Notes under the pieces: generated by a model | The model's input: the letters and a program-made list of their open reading frames with translations, nothing else | What the model was told of the DNA's origin: nothing | The model's database searches: none | Origin: CAMLFJ01 sp035524955 | GTDB taxonomy: Bacteria; Methylomirabilota; Methylomirabilia; Rokubacteriales; CSP1-6 | Direction of reading: 5' to 3' | Assembly: GCA_035524955.1 (NCBI GenBank) | Contig: DATLFG010000074.1 | Coordinates: 1-64,000, forward strand | DNA length: 64,000 nt | Shown here: positions 36,351 to 44,231 of the stretch, one piece after another | Layout of the letters: each line of letters opens with the position of its first letter | Numbering within the stretch: position 1 is the stretch's first letter | Position numbers and translations under genes: made by a program

Positions 36351-37144
36351 TCCTCGAGGCCCGGGATCTCCGCAAGCTCTACGGCGACTTCTGTGCCCTC
36401 GACGGGGTGAGCCTCGCGGTGGGGGCCGGCGAGTTCGTCTCGATCATCGGCCCCAACGGCGCGGGCAAGTCCACCCTCATCAACCTGCTGACCGGGGTGC
36501 TCCGGCCCACCGCGGGCACGGTGCGCTTCAACGACCGCGACGTGGCCGGCATCGGCCCGGTAGCCCTCACGCGGCTCGGCCTGGCCCGGAGCTTCCAGCT
36601 CGTGCAGATCTTCCCGGACCTCACGGTGCTCGAGACCCTGCAGGCGCCGGTGGTCTCGCGGCTCGGGCGCGGGACACGCTTTTTCCGCTCGCTCGCCGCC
36701 GACCGCGAGGTGCAGGCGGACGCCCTCGAGGTGGCCGAGCTGTTCGGGCTGGCCGACAAGCGCCACGTGCCGGCGCGGCAGCTCGCCCAGGGCGACAAGA
36801 AGCTGCTCGACGTGGCCTCCGCCTTCGCGCTCCGGCCGGAGATCATCCTGCTGGACGAGCCCACCAGCGGGGTGAGCACCGCCGAGAAGTCGGCCATCAT
36901 GGAGATCCTGGTGACGGCCTCCCGGCGGATGGGCCTCAAGGCGATCATCCAGGTCGAGCACGACATGGATATCGTGTTCGGGTACTCGGACCGCATCGTC
37001 GCGCTCCATCAGGGGAAGGTGCTGGCCGACGCGACGCCCTCCACGATCCGCGCCGACGCGCGCGTGGTGGACATGGTCATCGGCCGGACCCACCACCTCC
37101 CCTCGCCCCCGCAGGGAGAGGGCAGGGTGAGGGGGAGTCCCTAA
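36347..37144 (+). CDS. livG: Liv-type ABC transporter ATP-binding protein, LivG family, with repeat-derived C-terminus
   Basis: 265 aa. Walker A at 35-43 (GPNGAGKST), Walker B 'IILLDEPTSG', switch His 'VEHDMDIVFGYSDRI'. The ABC signature is 'QLAQGDKKLLDVA' rather than LSYGQ or LSGGQ. The last 15 or so residues ('LPSPPQGEGRVRGSP') are encoded by a copy of the GC-rich REP-like element, which seems to have replaced the native stop. Gene start GTG overlaps the livM stop; livF begins three bases after it. Confidence 0.9.
   Translation: MILEARDLRKLYGDFCALDGVSLAVGAGEFVSIIGPNGAGKSTLINLLTGVLRPTAGTVRFNDRDVAGIGPVALTRLGLARSFQLVQIFPDLTVLETLQAPVVSRLGRGTRFFRSLAADREVQADALEVAELFGLADKRHVPARQLAQGDKKLLDVASAFALRPEIILLDEPTSGVSTAEKSAIMEILVTASRRMGLKAIIQVEHDMDIVFGYSDRIVALHQGKVLADATPSTIRADARVVDMVIGRTHHLPSPPQGEGRVRGSP
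37101..37141. repeat. REP-like palindrome inside the end of livG
   Basis: CCCTCGCCCCCGCAGGGAGAGGGCAGGGTGAGGGGGAG-type sequence of the family seen at 50524 and 51781. Here it is translated as the C-terminal tail of the LivG-type ATPase. Confidence 0.7.
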
Positions 37145-37147
37145 CGC

Positions 37148-37855
37148 ATGCTCGCCGTGGACGCGATCGACGTGTTCATCCAGAGCAGCCACATCCTGCG
37201 ACAGGTCTCCCTCGACGTCCGCGACCGCGAGGTGGTCTGCCTGGTGGGCCGCAACGGCGCGGGCAAGACCACGACGCTGCGCGCGATCATGGGCTACCTG
37301 CGCCCACGGGCCGGCCGCATCGTCTTCCAGGGCGACGAGATCCAGGGGCGCCGCACCCACGAGATCGCCCAGCGCGGCCTCGGGTTCGCGCCCGAGGACG
37401 GCGGGATCTTCACCGACCTCACGGTGGCGGAGAACATCGAGATCGCCACCTGGACGCGGCCGGGCGGCCGCCCCGCGGCGGAGCGCGTCGAGCGCGCCTA
37501 CGAGGTGTTCCCGGTGCTGCGCGACTACCGCCACCGCAAGGGCCCCGAGATGAGCGGGGGCGAGCGGAAGATGCTCTCGGTCGCGCGGGCGCTCGCGCTC
37601 GATCCCCACATGCTGGTGCTCGACGAGCCCTTCGAGGGCCTCTCACCCGCCATCATCCCCGCGGTCAGCCGCGGCCTCGCCGAGATCACCCAGCGCGGGC
37701 ACGCGCTCCTGCTGGCCGAGTCCAATATCCACCACGTGCCCGAGTTCACCACGCGGCTCTACGTGATCGAGCGCGGGGAGATCATCTTCGCGGGGCGCCC
37801 CGACGCGGTCCGTGATGACGCCGCGGTCATGCGGATCATCGGTGGGGCGGCGTGA
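37148..37855 (+). CDS. livF: Liv-type ABC transporter ATP-binding protein, LivF family
   Basis: 235 aa. Walker A at 34-42 (GRNGAGKTT), signature 'MSGGERKMLSVARALA', Walker B 'MLVLDEPFEGLSPAI', and 'LLAESNIHHVPEF' where LivF proteins carry the switch region (Glu-Ser-Asn in place of the usual His, as is common in LivF). It pairs with the LivG-type subunit to power the importer. The downstream stop converges on a hydrolase gene with a possible shared terminator. Confidence 0.92.
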   Translation: MLAVDAIDVFIQSSHILRQVSLDVRDREVVCLVGRNGAGKTTTLRAIMGYLRPRAGRIVFQGDEIQGRRTHEIAQRGLGFAPEDGGIFTDLTVAENIEIATWTRPGGRPAAERVERAYEVFPVLRDYRHRKGPEMSGGERKMLSVARALALDPHMLVLDEPFEGLSPAIIPAVSRGLAEITQRGHALLLAESNIHHVPEFTTRLYVIERGEIIFAGRPDAVRDDAAVMRIIGGAA

Positions 37856-37886
37856 CGGCCGCGGCGCGAAACTCAGCGCGCGGCCG
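37856..37886. terminator. Possible bidirectional terminator between livF and the hydrolase
   Basis: CGGCCGCG (37856-37863) and CGCGGCCG (37879-37886) form an eight-base stem around a 15-base loop at the convergent gene ends. There is no U-run; the right arm lies inside the hydrolase coding end. Confidence 0.35.
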
Positions 37887-38733
37887 CGCGGATCTCGTCG
37901 AGGACCGGCAGGATGTAGCGGCGGAACTGCGCCGGGTTCTCGGCCATCGGGAAGTGGCCGATCTCGGTCATGACCGTGAAGCGGGCGCCCGGGATCTTCT
38001 CGACGGTCAGCCGCGTATCCTCCGGCGTGCACGAGAAGTCGTACTCGCCGGTGAGCAGGTAGAGCGGGCAGCGCCCGGTGTCGATCTGGCCGACCCGGTC
38101 GCGGAAGTCGCCATCCACTCGGTAGAAGTGGAGATCGCCCTTGAACACACCCGGCCCGCCCTGCATGTATCCCCAGAGCGTCTCCCAGCGGGTCTCGTCC
38201 GGGCTCTGCGGCGCGATGAGCCCCGACATGAGCGCGCCGCAGAGCTCCCCGCCGTGCACGTCGGGGCGATGGAGCCACCCGGTGTCGTCGTACCAGGGCG
38301 GCTGGTAGGCGGCGGACTCGAGCCCGATCAGGGCGCGGAAGCGCTCGGGATGCGCCCGCGCCAGCTCGAGCACGATCTTGCCACCGATCGAGCAGCCGAG
38401 GACCACCGGCCGCTCGAGGCCGAGCGCGGCGCAGAAGGCCAGGATGAGATCCACGTATCCGCGCGTGGTGAGGCGGTACTCCTCGTCCTGCCAGCCCGCC
38501 GGCGGCAGGGACTTGCCGTGCCAGGGCATGTCGAAGGCCAGCACGCGGTAGTGACGGGTGATCGCCTCGTCGTTCAGCAGGTGGCGGAACTGGCGGCCGT
38601 CGGCGCCCGCGGTGTGCAGGCACACGAGCGGGATCCCCTGCCCGGCCTCCTCGAAGTAGAGCCGGTGCGGGCGGCCGTCGAGGGACAGGCGGAGGTACGT
38701 CCCCTTGATCGGCTCGAAGATGGGCTCGGTCAT
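37873..38733 (-). CDS. Alpha/beta-hydrolase fold protein
   Basis: 286 aa. Core motifs: 'PLVCLHTAGADGRQFRHLL' (oxyanion loop), nucleophile elbow 'VVLGCSIGGKI' with Ser in GCSIGG, a late Asp in 'LLTGEYDFSCTPEDT' and the catalytic His in 'MTEIGHFPMAENPAQF'. It resembles ester or C-C bond hydrolases of aromatic degradation, but the substrate is open. The ATG follows the upstream stop with no gap, so it is coupled to the SCP2-like gene. Confidence 0.85.
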   Translation of the reverse strand: MTEPIFEPIKGTYLRLSLDGRPHRLYFEEAGQGIPLVCLHTAGADGRQFRHLLNDEAITRHYRVLAFDMPWHGKSLPPAGWQDEEYRLTTRGYVDLILAFCAALGLERPVVLGCSIGGKIVLELARAHPERFRALIGLESAAYQPPWYDDTGWLHRPDVHGGELCGALMSGLIAPQSPDETRWETLWGYMQGGPGVFKGDLHFYRVDGDFRDRVGQIDTGRCPLYLLTGEYDFSCTPEDTRLTVEKIPGARFTVMTEIGHFPMAENPAQFRRYILPVLDEIRAAAR

Positions 38734-39123
38734 TCAGCGCCTCCGCCGGGGTGCCGCCACCACGTCCTTGACGTAGCGGAGGTGGGCCATGAGCGGCGCC
38801 AGGTCGCCCTCGATCCGGGCCACCCCGAGCTTCTTCATGGCGAAGAGATCGTGGTAGCCGGGGGCGGGCGTGGCCTCCCAGAAGCGCTGCCAGGTCTCGG
38901 CGGAGGCGCGCAGCGCGAAGGTCCAGGAGCGCATCAGGAAGGGCCCGCGCTCGACGGAGGCCAACCGGCCTTCCGCCACCCGCACCAGGAACTCGACGTC
39001 GCCCGTCTCGACCAGGAAGGTGACGGTCAGATAGCGCCCCCGCCGGACCAGCCCCGCATCGTTATTGACCACCTGAGGCAGAGATAGGATGCTCGCATGA
39101 GTCTCGGTCGCCGAAGCGCTCAT
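38734..39123 (-). CDS. Small SCP2-like (sterol-carrier-like) domain protein
   Basis: 129 aa. The pattern 'VEFLVRVAEGRLASVERGPFLMRSWTFALRASAETWQRFWE' followed by 'FAMKKLGVARIEGDLAPLMAHLRYVKDVV' is that of a single SCP2 lipid/acyl-binding domain; the match is from pattern only. The start at 39123 (MSASATET) is preferred over 39153 because a perfect minus-strand TATAAT ends nine bases upstream. The 39153 start would place the codon upstream of that box. Confidence 0.6.
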   Translation of the reverse strand: MSASATETHASILSLPQVVNNDAGLVRRGRYLTVTFLVETGDVEFLVRVAEGRLASVERGPFLMRSWTFALRASAETWQRFWEATPAPGYHDLFAMKKLGVARIEGDLAPLMAHLRYVKDVVAAPRRRR

Positions 39124-39132
39124 CGCCGGCAC

Positions 39133-39140
39133 ATTATAGT
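39133..39140. promoter_or_regulatory. Overlapping divergent -10 boxes (TATAAT minus, TATAGT plus)
   Basis: Minus-strand TATAAT (39138-39133) ends nine bases before ATG 39123; plus-strand TATAGT (39135-39140) lies 30 bases before ATG 39171, which has an AGGAGG site. One eight-base patch seems to drive a leaderless message one way and a leadered message the other, so the two promoters should compete. Confidence 0.6.
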
Positions 39141-39170
39141 CGCTCTGACCCACGTCAGGAGGACACGCTG

Positions 39171-40193
39171 ATGGCCGCTCTCCCGCTGATCCCGTCCACC
39201 GTCGTCGGCTCGCACGGCAAGGCCGGCTGGTGGTACACCGCCGTGAAGGCCTACGAGGCCGGGGACATGGGGCCCGGCGACATCGAGGAGATGTTCGACG
39301 ACGCCGCCGACACCGCGATCCGCGACATGGAGCGGGCCGGCCTCGACATCATCACCGACGGCGAGGTGCGCCGCCTCGACGGCTACGTGGATTCCTACTA
39401 CGCCATCATCAAGGGCATCGAGCCGCTGCCGGTGCGCCGCAAGGCCGGGCCCTGGGGTTACGACCAGCAGACGCGGTACGAAGCCATCGGGCGCATCGAG
39501 GCGCCCGCCGGCGGCCTCGGCATCATCAAGGAGTTCGAGTACCTCAAGGCCCACACCAGCCGGGGCGTCAAGGCCACGTGCGCGGGGCCGCTCACCTTCG
39601 GCTCCCGCATCCATCCCGGCAAGCTGTACCGGGGCGTGGTGGACGTGGCCGAGCGCTTCGCCGAGGTGATCAACGCGGAGCTGCGGGGCCTGGTGGCGGC
39701 GGGTGCCGACTTTATTCAAATCGATGAGCCGGCGCGCGGCAACGTGAGCGGCGAGGAGATGGCGCGTCTCTTCAACCTGGCCACCGAGGGCGTGAAGGCC
39801 AAGCTTGCCTTCCACATCTGCTTCGGCAATCGCTTCGGCCGATCGCGGTTCGACCGCTCCTACCGCCCGTACTTCCCGGGCGTGCTGGCCGCGCGGGCCG
39901 ACCAGCTCGTGCTCGAGTTCGCGGGCCGGGAATTCTCGGAGCTCGACCTCTGGAAGGAGTATGGCCGGGAGCGCGAGCTGGGGGCCGGGGTCATCGACGT
40001 GAAGGGCTTCAATCCGGAGAGCCCGGAGGACGTGGCCGCCCGCATCCGGCGGGTGCTCGCGGTCTGCCGCCCCGAGAAGCTCTACGTCAATCCCGATTGC
40101 GGTTTCGGCTGGTCGCCCCGCTACATGTGCAATCAGAAGGTGCGCGCCCTCGCCGCCGGTGCGGTGCTCGCGCGCAAGCAGCTCACCGGATGA
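39171..40193 (+). CDS. MetE C-terminal-domain-like zinc protein, paralogue 2
   Basis: 340 aa, clearly paralogous to 31018-32052 ('SHGKAGWWYTAVKAYEAGDMGPGDIEEMFDDAADTAIRDMERAGLDIITDGEVRR' versus the matching block there). All zinc ligands are kept: His215, Cys217 ('FHICFGN'), Glu249 ('LEFAGRE') and Cys310 ('PDCGFG'). It lacks the folate-binding N-terminal half of MetE. A likely job is alkyl or methyl transfer to a zinc-bound thiolate. A canonical AGGAGG site precedes the ATG, suggesting high expression. Confidence 0.8.
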   Translation: MAALPLIPSTVVGSHGKAGWWYTAVKAYEAGDMGPGDIEEMFDDAADTAIRDMERAGLDIITDGEVRRLDGYVDSYYAIIKGIEPLPVRRKAGPWGYDQQTRYEAIGRIEAPAGGLGIIKEFEYLKAHTSRGVKATCAGPLTFGSRIHPGKLYRGVVDVAERFAEVINAELRGLVAAGADFIQIDEPARGNVSGEEMARLFNLATEGVKAKLAFHICFGNRFGRSRFDRSYRPYFPGVLAARADQLVLEFAGREFSELDLWKEYGRERELGAGVIDVKGFNPESPEDVAARIRRVLAVCRPEKLYVNPDCGFGWSPRYMCNQKVRALAAGAVLARKQLTG

Positions 40194-40476
40194 GACCAAC
40201 GTCCAATGGACTCCTCCCGGTGGGGCGGCTAGCTTCGCATCACACACGGAGATGCCGGGACCGGCTCCGAGCAGGAACTGCACTCGCATGAAATGCACGC
40301 TGCTCTCGTCCGCCCTCCTGCCATTTCTTGCGAGTGTCAGTGGTCTCGCGTCGATCCGCTGACACCATCCGGTCAGTGATTTCAGTCGGTTGCTGCGAAG
40401 TGTCCGCGTGGCACTCGCTTTGCTCCCTCCGGGTTGACACTGGCACGACGCACCTATCGCGCGCCGGCGAGAGGGA
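40194..40476 (+). other. 283-bp intergenic region upstream of the FecR/kinase unit
   Basis: Less GC-rich than the surroundings and without a credible gene. It contains the sigma-54-type promoter at 40409-40424 and, close behind it, a perfect TTGACA (40434-40439) followed after 15 bases by TATCGC, a weak sigma-70 alternative. Short complementary arms CAGTG/CACTG-type pieces occur around 40340-40380 but form no convincing hairpin. Confidence 0.4.
40409..40424 (+). promoter_or_regulatory. Sigma-54 (RpoN) -24/-12 promoter
   Basis: TGGCAC, five bases, TTGCT: GG at 40410-40411 and GC at 40422-40423 with exactly ten bases between, the strict spacing of sigma-54 promoters. Transcription would start near 40435, about 55 bases before the FecR ATG at 40489. 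Confidence 0.6.
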
Positions 40477-40488
40477 GTGAGAGCGACC

Positions 40489-41597
40489 ATGTTCCGACCG
40501 AACGTCATCGCGATGGCCGCGGGCCTGCTGTGCGCGGGTCTGCCGACATTCACCGCCGCCCAGTCCGAGGAATCCGCCGGCGTCGTCACCACCATCAACG
40601 GCGACGCCACCCTGATCCGCGCGGTGGCCGCCGCGCGGCCGGCCTCGTTGCAGATGCGCGACGAGATCTTCGTGCGGGACCGCATCCATACCCAGCCGCG
40701 CTCGCTGGTGCGGGTTCTCCTGGGCGGCAAGGCCCTCATCACGATGCGCGAGCTGTCGGTTCTCACCGTCACCGAGGAAGCCGGCCGCGTCACGGTGGAT
40801 CTCCAGTCCGGAAAGATCGGGGTCGCGGTGGTCAAGGGCCGCATGCGCCCCGGCGAGGTGATCGAGATCCGCTCGCCGAACGCGACCGCCGCCGTGCGGG
40901 GCACCGTCTTCGTGGTCGAGGTCGATCCGATCACGGCCGGCGCGACGACGCCCGCCCCACGACCCGCGTGCATCTCTTCCAGGGCGCGCTCGACGTGAGC
41001 GCCCACCTGGATCCCTCGCAGCCCGCGGTCCGCCTCGCGGAGCTGCAGAGCGTGGTGGTGGCCGGCAACACGGTCGGCGCGGTGCGCCGGCTCTCCCGTG
41101 ACGCGGTCGCCGCGCTGACCGCGGACCTCAGGCCGAAGCAGATGCAGACCCAGGACGCCCCCGACGAATTCAAGAGTCCCCTTATGGCCCGCGAGCAGGG
41201 CCGCGCCGTGCTGCTCGCCGCGGCGCTGCTGGCTCCGGGAACGCCGTCGGCACCCCTCCAGGGCGTCACGGGTGTCGTGACCGGCCTGACCGATACGCCC
41301 GCCGAGACACTCGAGCGCCTGATCGATGCGCTCAAGCTCGGCGACGGCCTCGGCGACACGGTCGGCAGTCTGGGGGGCGTGGTTGGAAGCACCGTCAGCG
41401 GCCTCGGCGGGACCGTCGGGGCGGTCGGCGGCGGGCTCGGTGGCGCGGTCGGCGGGGTTGGCGCCGTCGTCGGGAGCGTCGGCAGCACGGCAGGAGCGAC
41501 CGTCGGAGGGGCAGGTGGTACGGTCGGCGGGGTCGTGGGCGGGGTCGGCGGCACGGTCGGCGGACTGCTGGGCGGATTGCTCGGCGGTCCCCGCTAG
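40489..41597 (+). pseudogene. FecR-domain exported protein with Gly/Val-rich repeat tail, interrupted by a one-base frame break
   Basis: Part 1 (40489-40998, ATG with GGGAG site) has a signal peptide (MFRPNVIAMAAGLLCAGLPTFTAAQ) and a FecR domain ('GGKALITMRELSVLTV', 'VTVDLQSGKIGVAV', 'IEIRSPNATAAVRGTVFVVEV'). Its frame then runs into unrelated residues and stops. The expected continuation ('TRVHLFQGALDVSAHLDPSQPAVRLAEL') is open in the -1 frame from about 40960 to 41597. The break lies in the C-rich stretch 40947-40960, where one base is missing or the ribosome would have to slip back by one. The tail (about 41340-41590) is made of Gly-Gly-Val/Thr/Leu units, e.g. 'VGGVVGGVGGTVGGLLGG', a repetitive, possibly amyloid-like or surface-associated region. 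Mutation, assembly error and programmed frameshift are all possible. Confidence 0.7.
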
Positions 41598-41618
41598 CTG
41601 CGGACAGGACCTGAGACC

Positions 41619-44231
41619 ATGAGCGACCGTCGCGAAACGGCCCTTGAGCGTGGCATCGTCTGGTACCCCGCGGACTTCTCCCGCGGGGGACTGGTGGCGG
41701 CGCTGCCCGAGGATCTCGAGCCCAGAATGCTCGAGCCCGGGCAGCCCGCCGCCTTCTCGGCCGGCGAAGCCGGTGTGCTGCTCCTCGACGGCCCGGTGGA
41801 CGAGCTCGACGCGCCCCTGCTCGAAGCGGCGCGGCGGGCCCTGGTGCCCGCCGTCGTCTTCTCGGAGTCCGCGGAGACCGCGCCGGTGGCCCGCGGAGTC
41901 GTCTCGCTCACGCTCCCGGTGGGCCCGGCCACGCTGGCGAGCGTGCTGCGCGCGGCGTGCGAGCAGGCCCGCGTCACCCGCGAGGCGAAGGAGACCACGC
42001 GGCAGCTCGAGGAGCTGAACGCCATCGGTGTGCGGCTCTCGGCCGAGCGCGACACCAAGCTGCTGCTCGAGCTGATCCTGACCAAAGCGCGGGACATCAC
42101 CCGGAGCGACGCGGGCTCGATCTACCTGGTCGAGACCGCGACCGACGGCTCGCGCCGGCTGCTGTTCGAGCTGGCCCAGAACGACAGCGTGCCGGTCGAG
42201 TTCAATGCGGTCGCGCTGCCGCTCAGCTCGGAGAGCCTGGCCGGGCACGTGGCGCTCACCGGCGAGATCCTCGACGTGGCCGACGCCTACGCGCTGCCCC
42301 CGGACCGCCCCTACCGCTTCAACCCGGAGGTGGACAGCATCGCCGGGTACCGCACCAAATCCCTGCTGGTCCTGCCGATGCGGACGCCGGGCGGCGACAT
42401 CATCGGCGTGCTCGCCCTCATCAACCGCAAACGGGAGAGCGGCCGCCCCTTCCCCTCGACGGCGGCGATCGAGCGCGAGGCGCTGGCCTACTCCGCGCCC
42501 TGCCGCCGCCTCGCCGCGTCGCTCGCGTCCCAGGCCGCGGTGGCCCTGGCCAACAGCGGTCTCTTCCGCGAGCTGACCCGCCGGCAGGGCCGTCTGGAAG
42601 CGCTCGTGGACGTGAGCCAGCGCGCGACGCGCCTCTGGCCGCCCGCGACGGTGCAGCGGCGCATCGCCGATCTCTACGCCGGGCTCCTGCAGGCGGACGC
42701 GATGGCCTTCCACCTCGTGGACGGGGACCGGCTCGTGCGCGCGGAAGTGCGCGGCGAGGACATGGCCGCGCTGCTCCGCGCGGAGATCGCGATCGGCGAG
42801 GGCCCGACCGGCCGCGTGGCCGCCACCGGCGCGCCGGAGGCGATCATGGATCTGGCCGGTCACGCCGGGCTCGAGCCCGCCCAGCGCGAGAGCGCCGCGC
42901 GCCTGGGCCTGCGGGCCTGGCTCGCGGTCCCGGTGCACGCGGGCGACCGGCTGGTGGGCGTGCTCAGCGCGCTCACGACCCAGGCCGCCGCGTTCTCCCA
43001 GGACGACGTGGCGGTGGCGAGCACCTTCGCGGCACAGGCCGGCATCGCGGTCGAGAACTCGCGCCTCTACGCCGAGCTGGAGCGGGCGCTCGAGGGCGTG
43101 CGGAAGTCCCAGGACCAGCTCGTGCAGGTGGAGCGGCTGCGGGCGCTCGGCGAGATGGCCGCGGGCGTGGCCCACGACTTCAACAATCTCCTGGCCGTCG
43201 TCATGCTGCGCACCGAGCTGTTGCTCGCGCGGGGGCAGGCTCCCGCGGTGGCGGAGAGCCTGACCATGATCCGCCAGGCCGCGCACGACGGGGCGCAGAC
43301 CGTCCGACGCATCCAGGAATTCACCCGCACGCGCAGCACACGGCCGTTCGGCCGCGTGGACATGCAGCAGGTGCTGCAGGAGGTGGTGGAGCTGGCCCGA
43401 CCGCGCTGGCGCGATCAGGCCCAGAGCCGCGGCGTGACCTACGACGTGCGCGTCGAGAGCGGGCAGGTCCCGCTCGTGGCGGGCACGGCCGAGGAGCTGC
43501 GCGAGGCCCTGCTCAACCTGCTCAACAACGGCCTCGAAGCGATGCCCGCGGGCGGCACCTTCACGTTCCGGGCGGTGGCCGAGGGCGACCAGGTGGTGAT
43601 CCGCGCGGCCGACGGGGGCTGCGGCATGTCCGAGGAGACCCGGCGGCGCGTGTTCGAGCCCTTCTTCACGACCAAGGGGGCCCAGGGCAATGGCCTGGGC
43701 CTCGCGGTGGTCTGGGGCATCGTGGCCCGCCACGGCGGGGAGATCACCGTGGACAGCGGCCTGGGCCAGGGCACCACGTTCACGATCCGTCTCCCCGTGC
43801 CGGAGGTCCTACCCGCGGACCCGGGCGCCGAGGACGGCTCGCGGTTACCCCGGGGCACCCGGGTCCTGGTGGTGGAGGACAACCAGGAGATCCTGCGCTC
43901 GCTCGGAGATCTGCTCCGGGACAATGGCTGCCGGGTCATCGAGGCTCTCAACGGTACGGCCGCCCTGGCGCGGATCGAGGCGGAGACCGTGGACGTGGTC
44001 CTAACCGATCTGGCCATGCCGGGCATATCCGGCTGGGAGGTCGCCGCGACCTGCCGGGAACGCTGCCCCGCAGCTCGGGTCGGCCTGATCACCGGCTTCG
44101 GAGATCAACTCGAGCCGGAGAAGCTTGAGCGCCACGGCATCCAGTTCGTGGTCGCCAAGCCCTTCTCATCCGAGGAGCTGCTCCAGGCGGTGGCGGCCGC
44201 GCTCAAGGGGGCGGCGCCCGCCCGGGCCTAG
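41619..44231 (+). CDS. Soluble GAF-domain hybrid histidine kinase with receiver
   Basis: 870 aa, no membrane segment. Order: an N-terminal receiver-like or degenerate segment (about 1-110), GAF 1 (about 140-310, 'LLLELILTKARDITRSDAGSIYLVE' and 'KSLLVLPMRTPGGDIIGVLALINRK'), GAF 2 (about 325-490), HisKA with His519 ('GVAHDFNNLL'), HATPase ('NLLNNGLEAMPAGG', 'GGCGMSEETRRRVFEPFFTTKGAQGNGLGLAVVWG'), and a receiver with Asp797 ('VLTDLAMPG') and Lys in 'VAKPFS'. It starts 21 bp after the FecR frame, so both probably answer to the sigma-54 promoter. It senses an internal small molecule. Its TAG stop is shared with the convergent CGNR gene (CTAG). Confidence 0.88.
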   Translation: MSDRRETALERGIVWYPADFSRGGLVAALPEDLEPRMLEPGQPAAFSAGEAGVLLLDGPVDELDAPLLEAARRALVPAVVFSESAETAPVARGVVSLTLPVGPATLASVLRAACEQARVTREAKETTRQLEELNAIGVRLSAERDTKLLLELILTKARDITRSDAGSIYLVETATDGSRRLLFELAQNDSVPVEFNAVALPLSSESLAGHVALTGEILDVADAYALPPDRPYRFNPEVDSIAGYRTKSLLVLPMRTPGGDIIGVLALINRKRESGRPFPSTAAIEREALAYSAPCRRLAASLASQAAVALANSGLFRELTRRQGRLEALVDVSQRATRLWPPATVQRRIADLYAGLLQADAMAFHLVDGDRLVRAEVRGEDMAALLRAEIAIGEGPTGRVAATGAPEAIMDLAGHAGLEPAQRESAARLGLRAWLAVPVHAGDRLVGVLSALTTQAAAFSQDDVAVASTFAAQAGIAVENSRLYAELERALEGVRKSQDQLVQVERLRALGEMAAGVAHDFNNLLAVVMLRTELLLARGQAPAVAESLTMIRQAAHDGAQTVRRIQEFTRTRSTRPFGRVDMQQVLQEVVELARPRWRDQAQSRGVTYDVRVESGQVPLVAGTAEELREALLNLLNNGLEAMPAGGTFTFRAVAEGDQVVIRAADGGCGMSEETRRRVFEPFFTTKGAQGNGLGLAVVWGIVARHGGEITVDSGLGQGTTFTIRLPVPEVLPADPGAEDGSRLPRGTRVLVVEDNQEILRSLGDLLRDNGCRVIEALNGTAALARIEAETVDVVLTDLAMPGISGWEVAATCRERCPAARVGLITGFGDQLEPEKLERHGIQFVVAKPFSSEELLQAVAAALKGAAPARA

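Noticed and set aside
37873..38623. Extended minus-strand frames around the hydrolase
   Set aside because: Shadow frames of the alpha/beta hydrolase with no motifs of their own.
40434..40460. Sigma-70 promoter TTGACA/TATCGC for the FecR gene
   Set aside because: The -35 is perfect but the spacer is 15 bases and the -10 matches only three positions; the sigma-54 pattern just upstream fits better. Kept only as an alternative.
39120..43733. 1537-codon open frame on the minus strand
   Set aside because: It lies antisense to the MetE-like, FecR and GAF-kinase genes and has a low-complexity composition (His/Arg/Gly/Ala-rich); long antisense frames are normal at this GC content.
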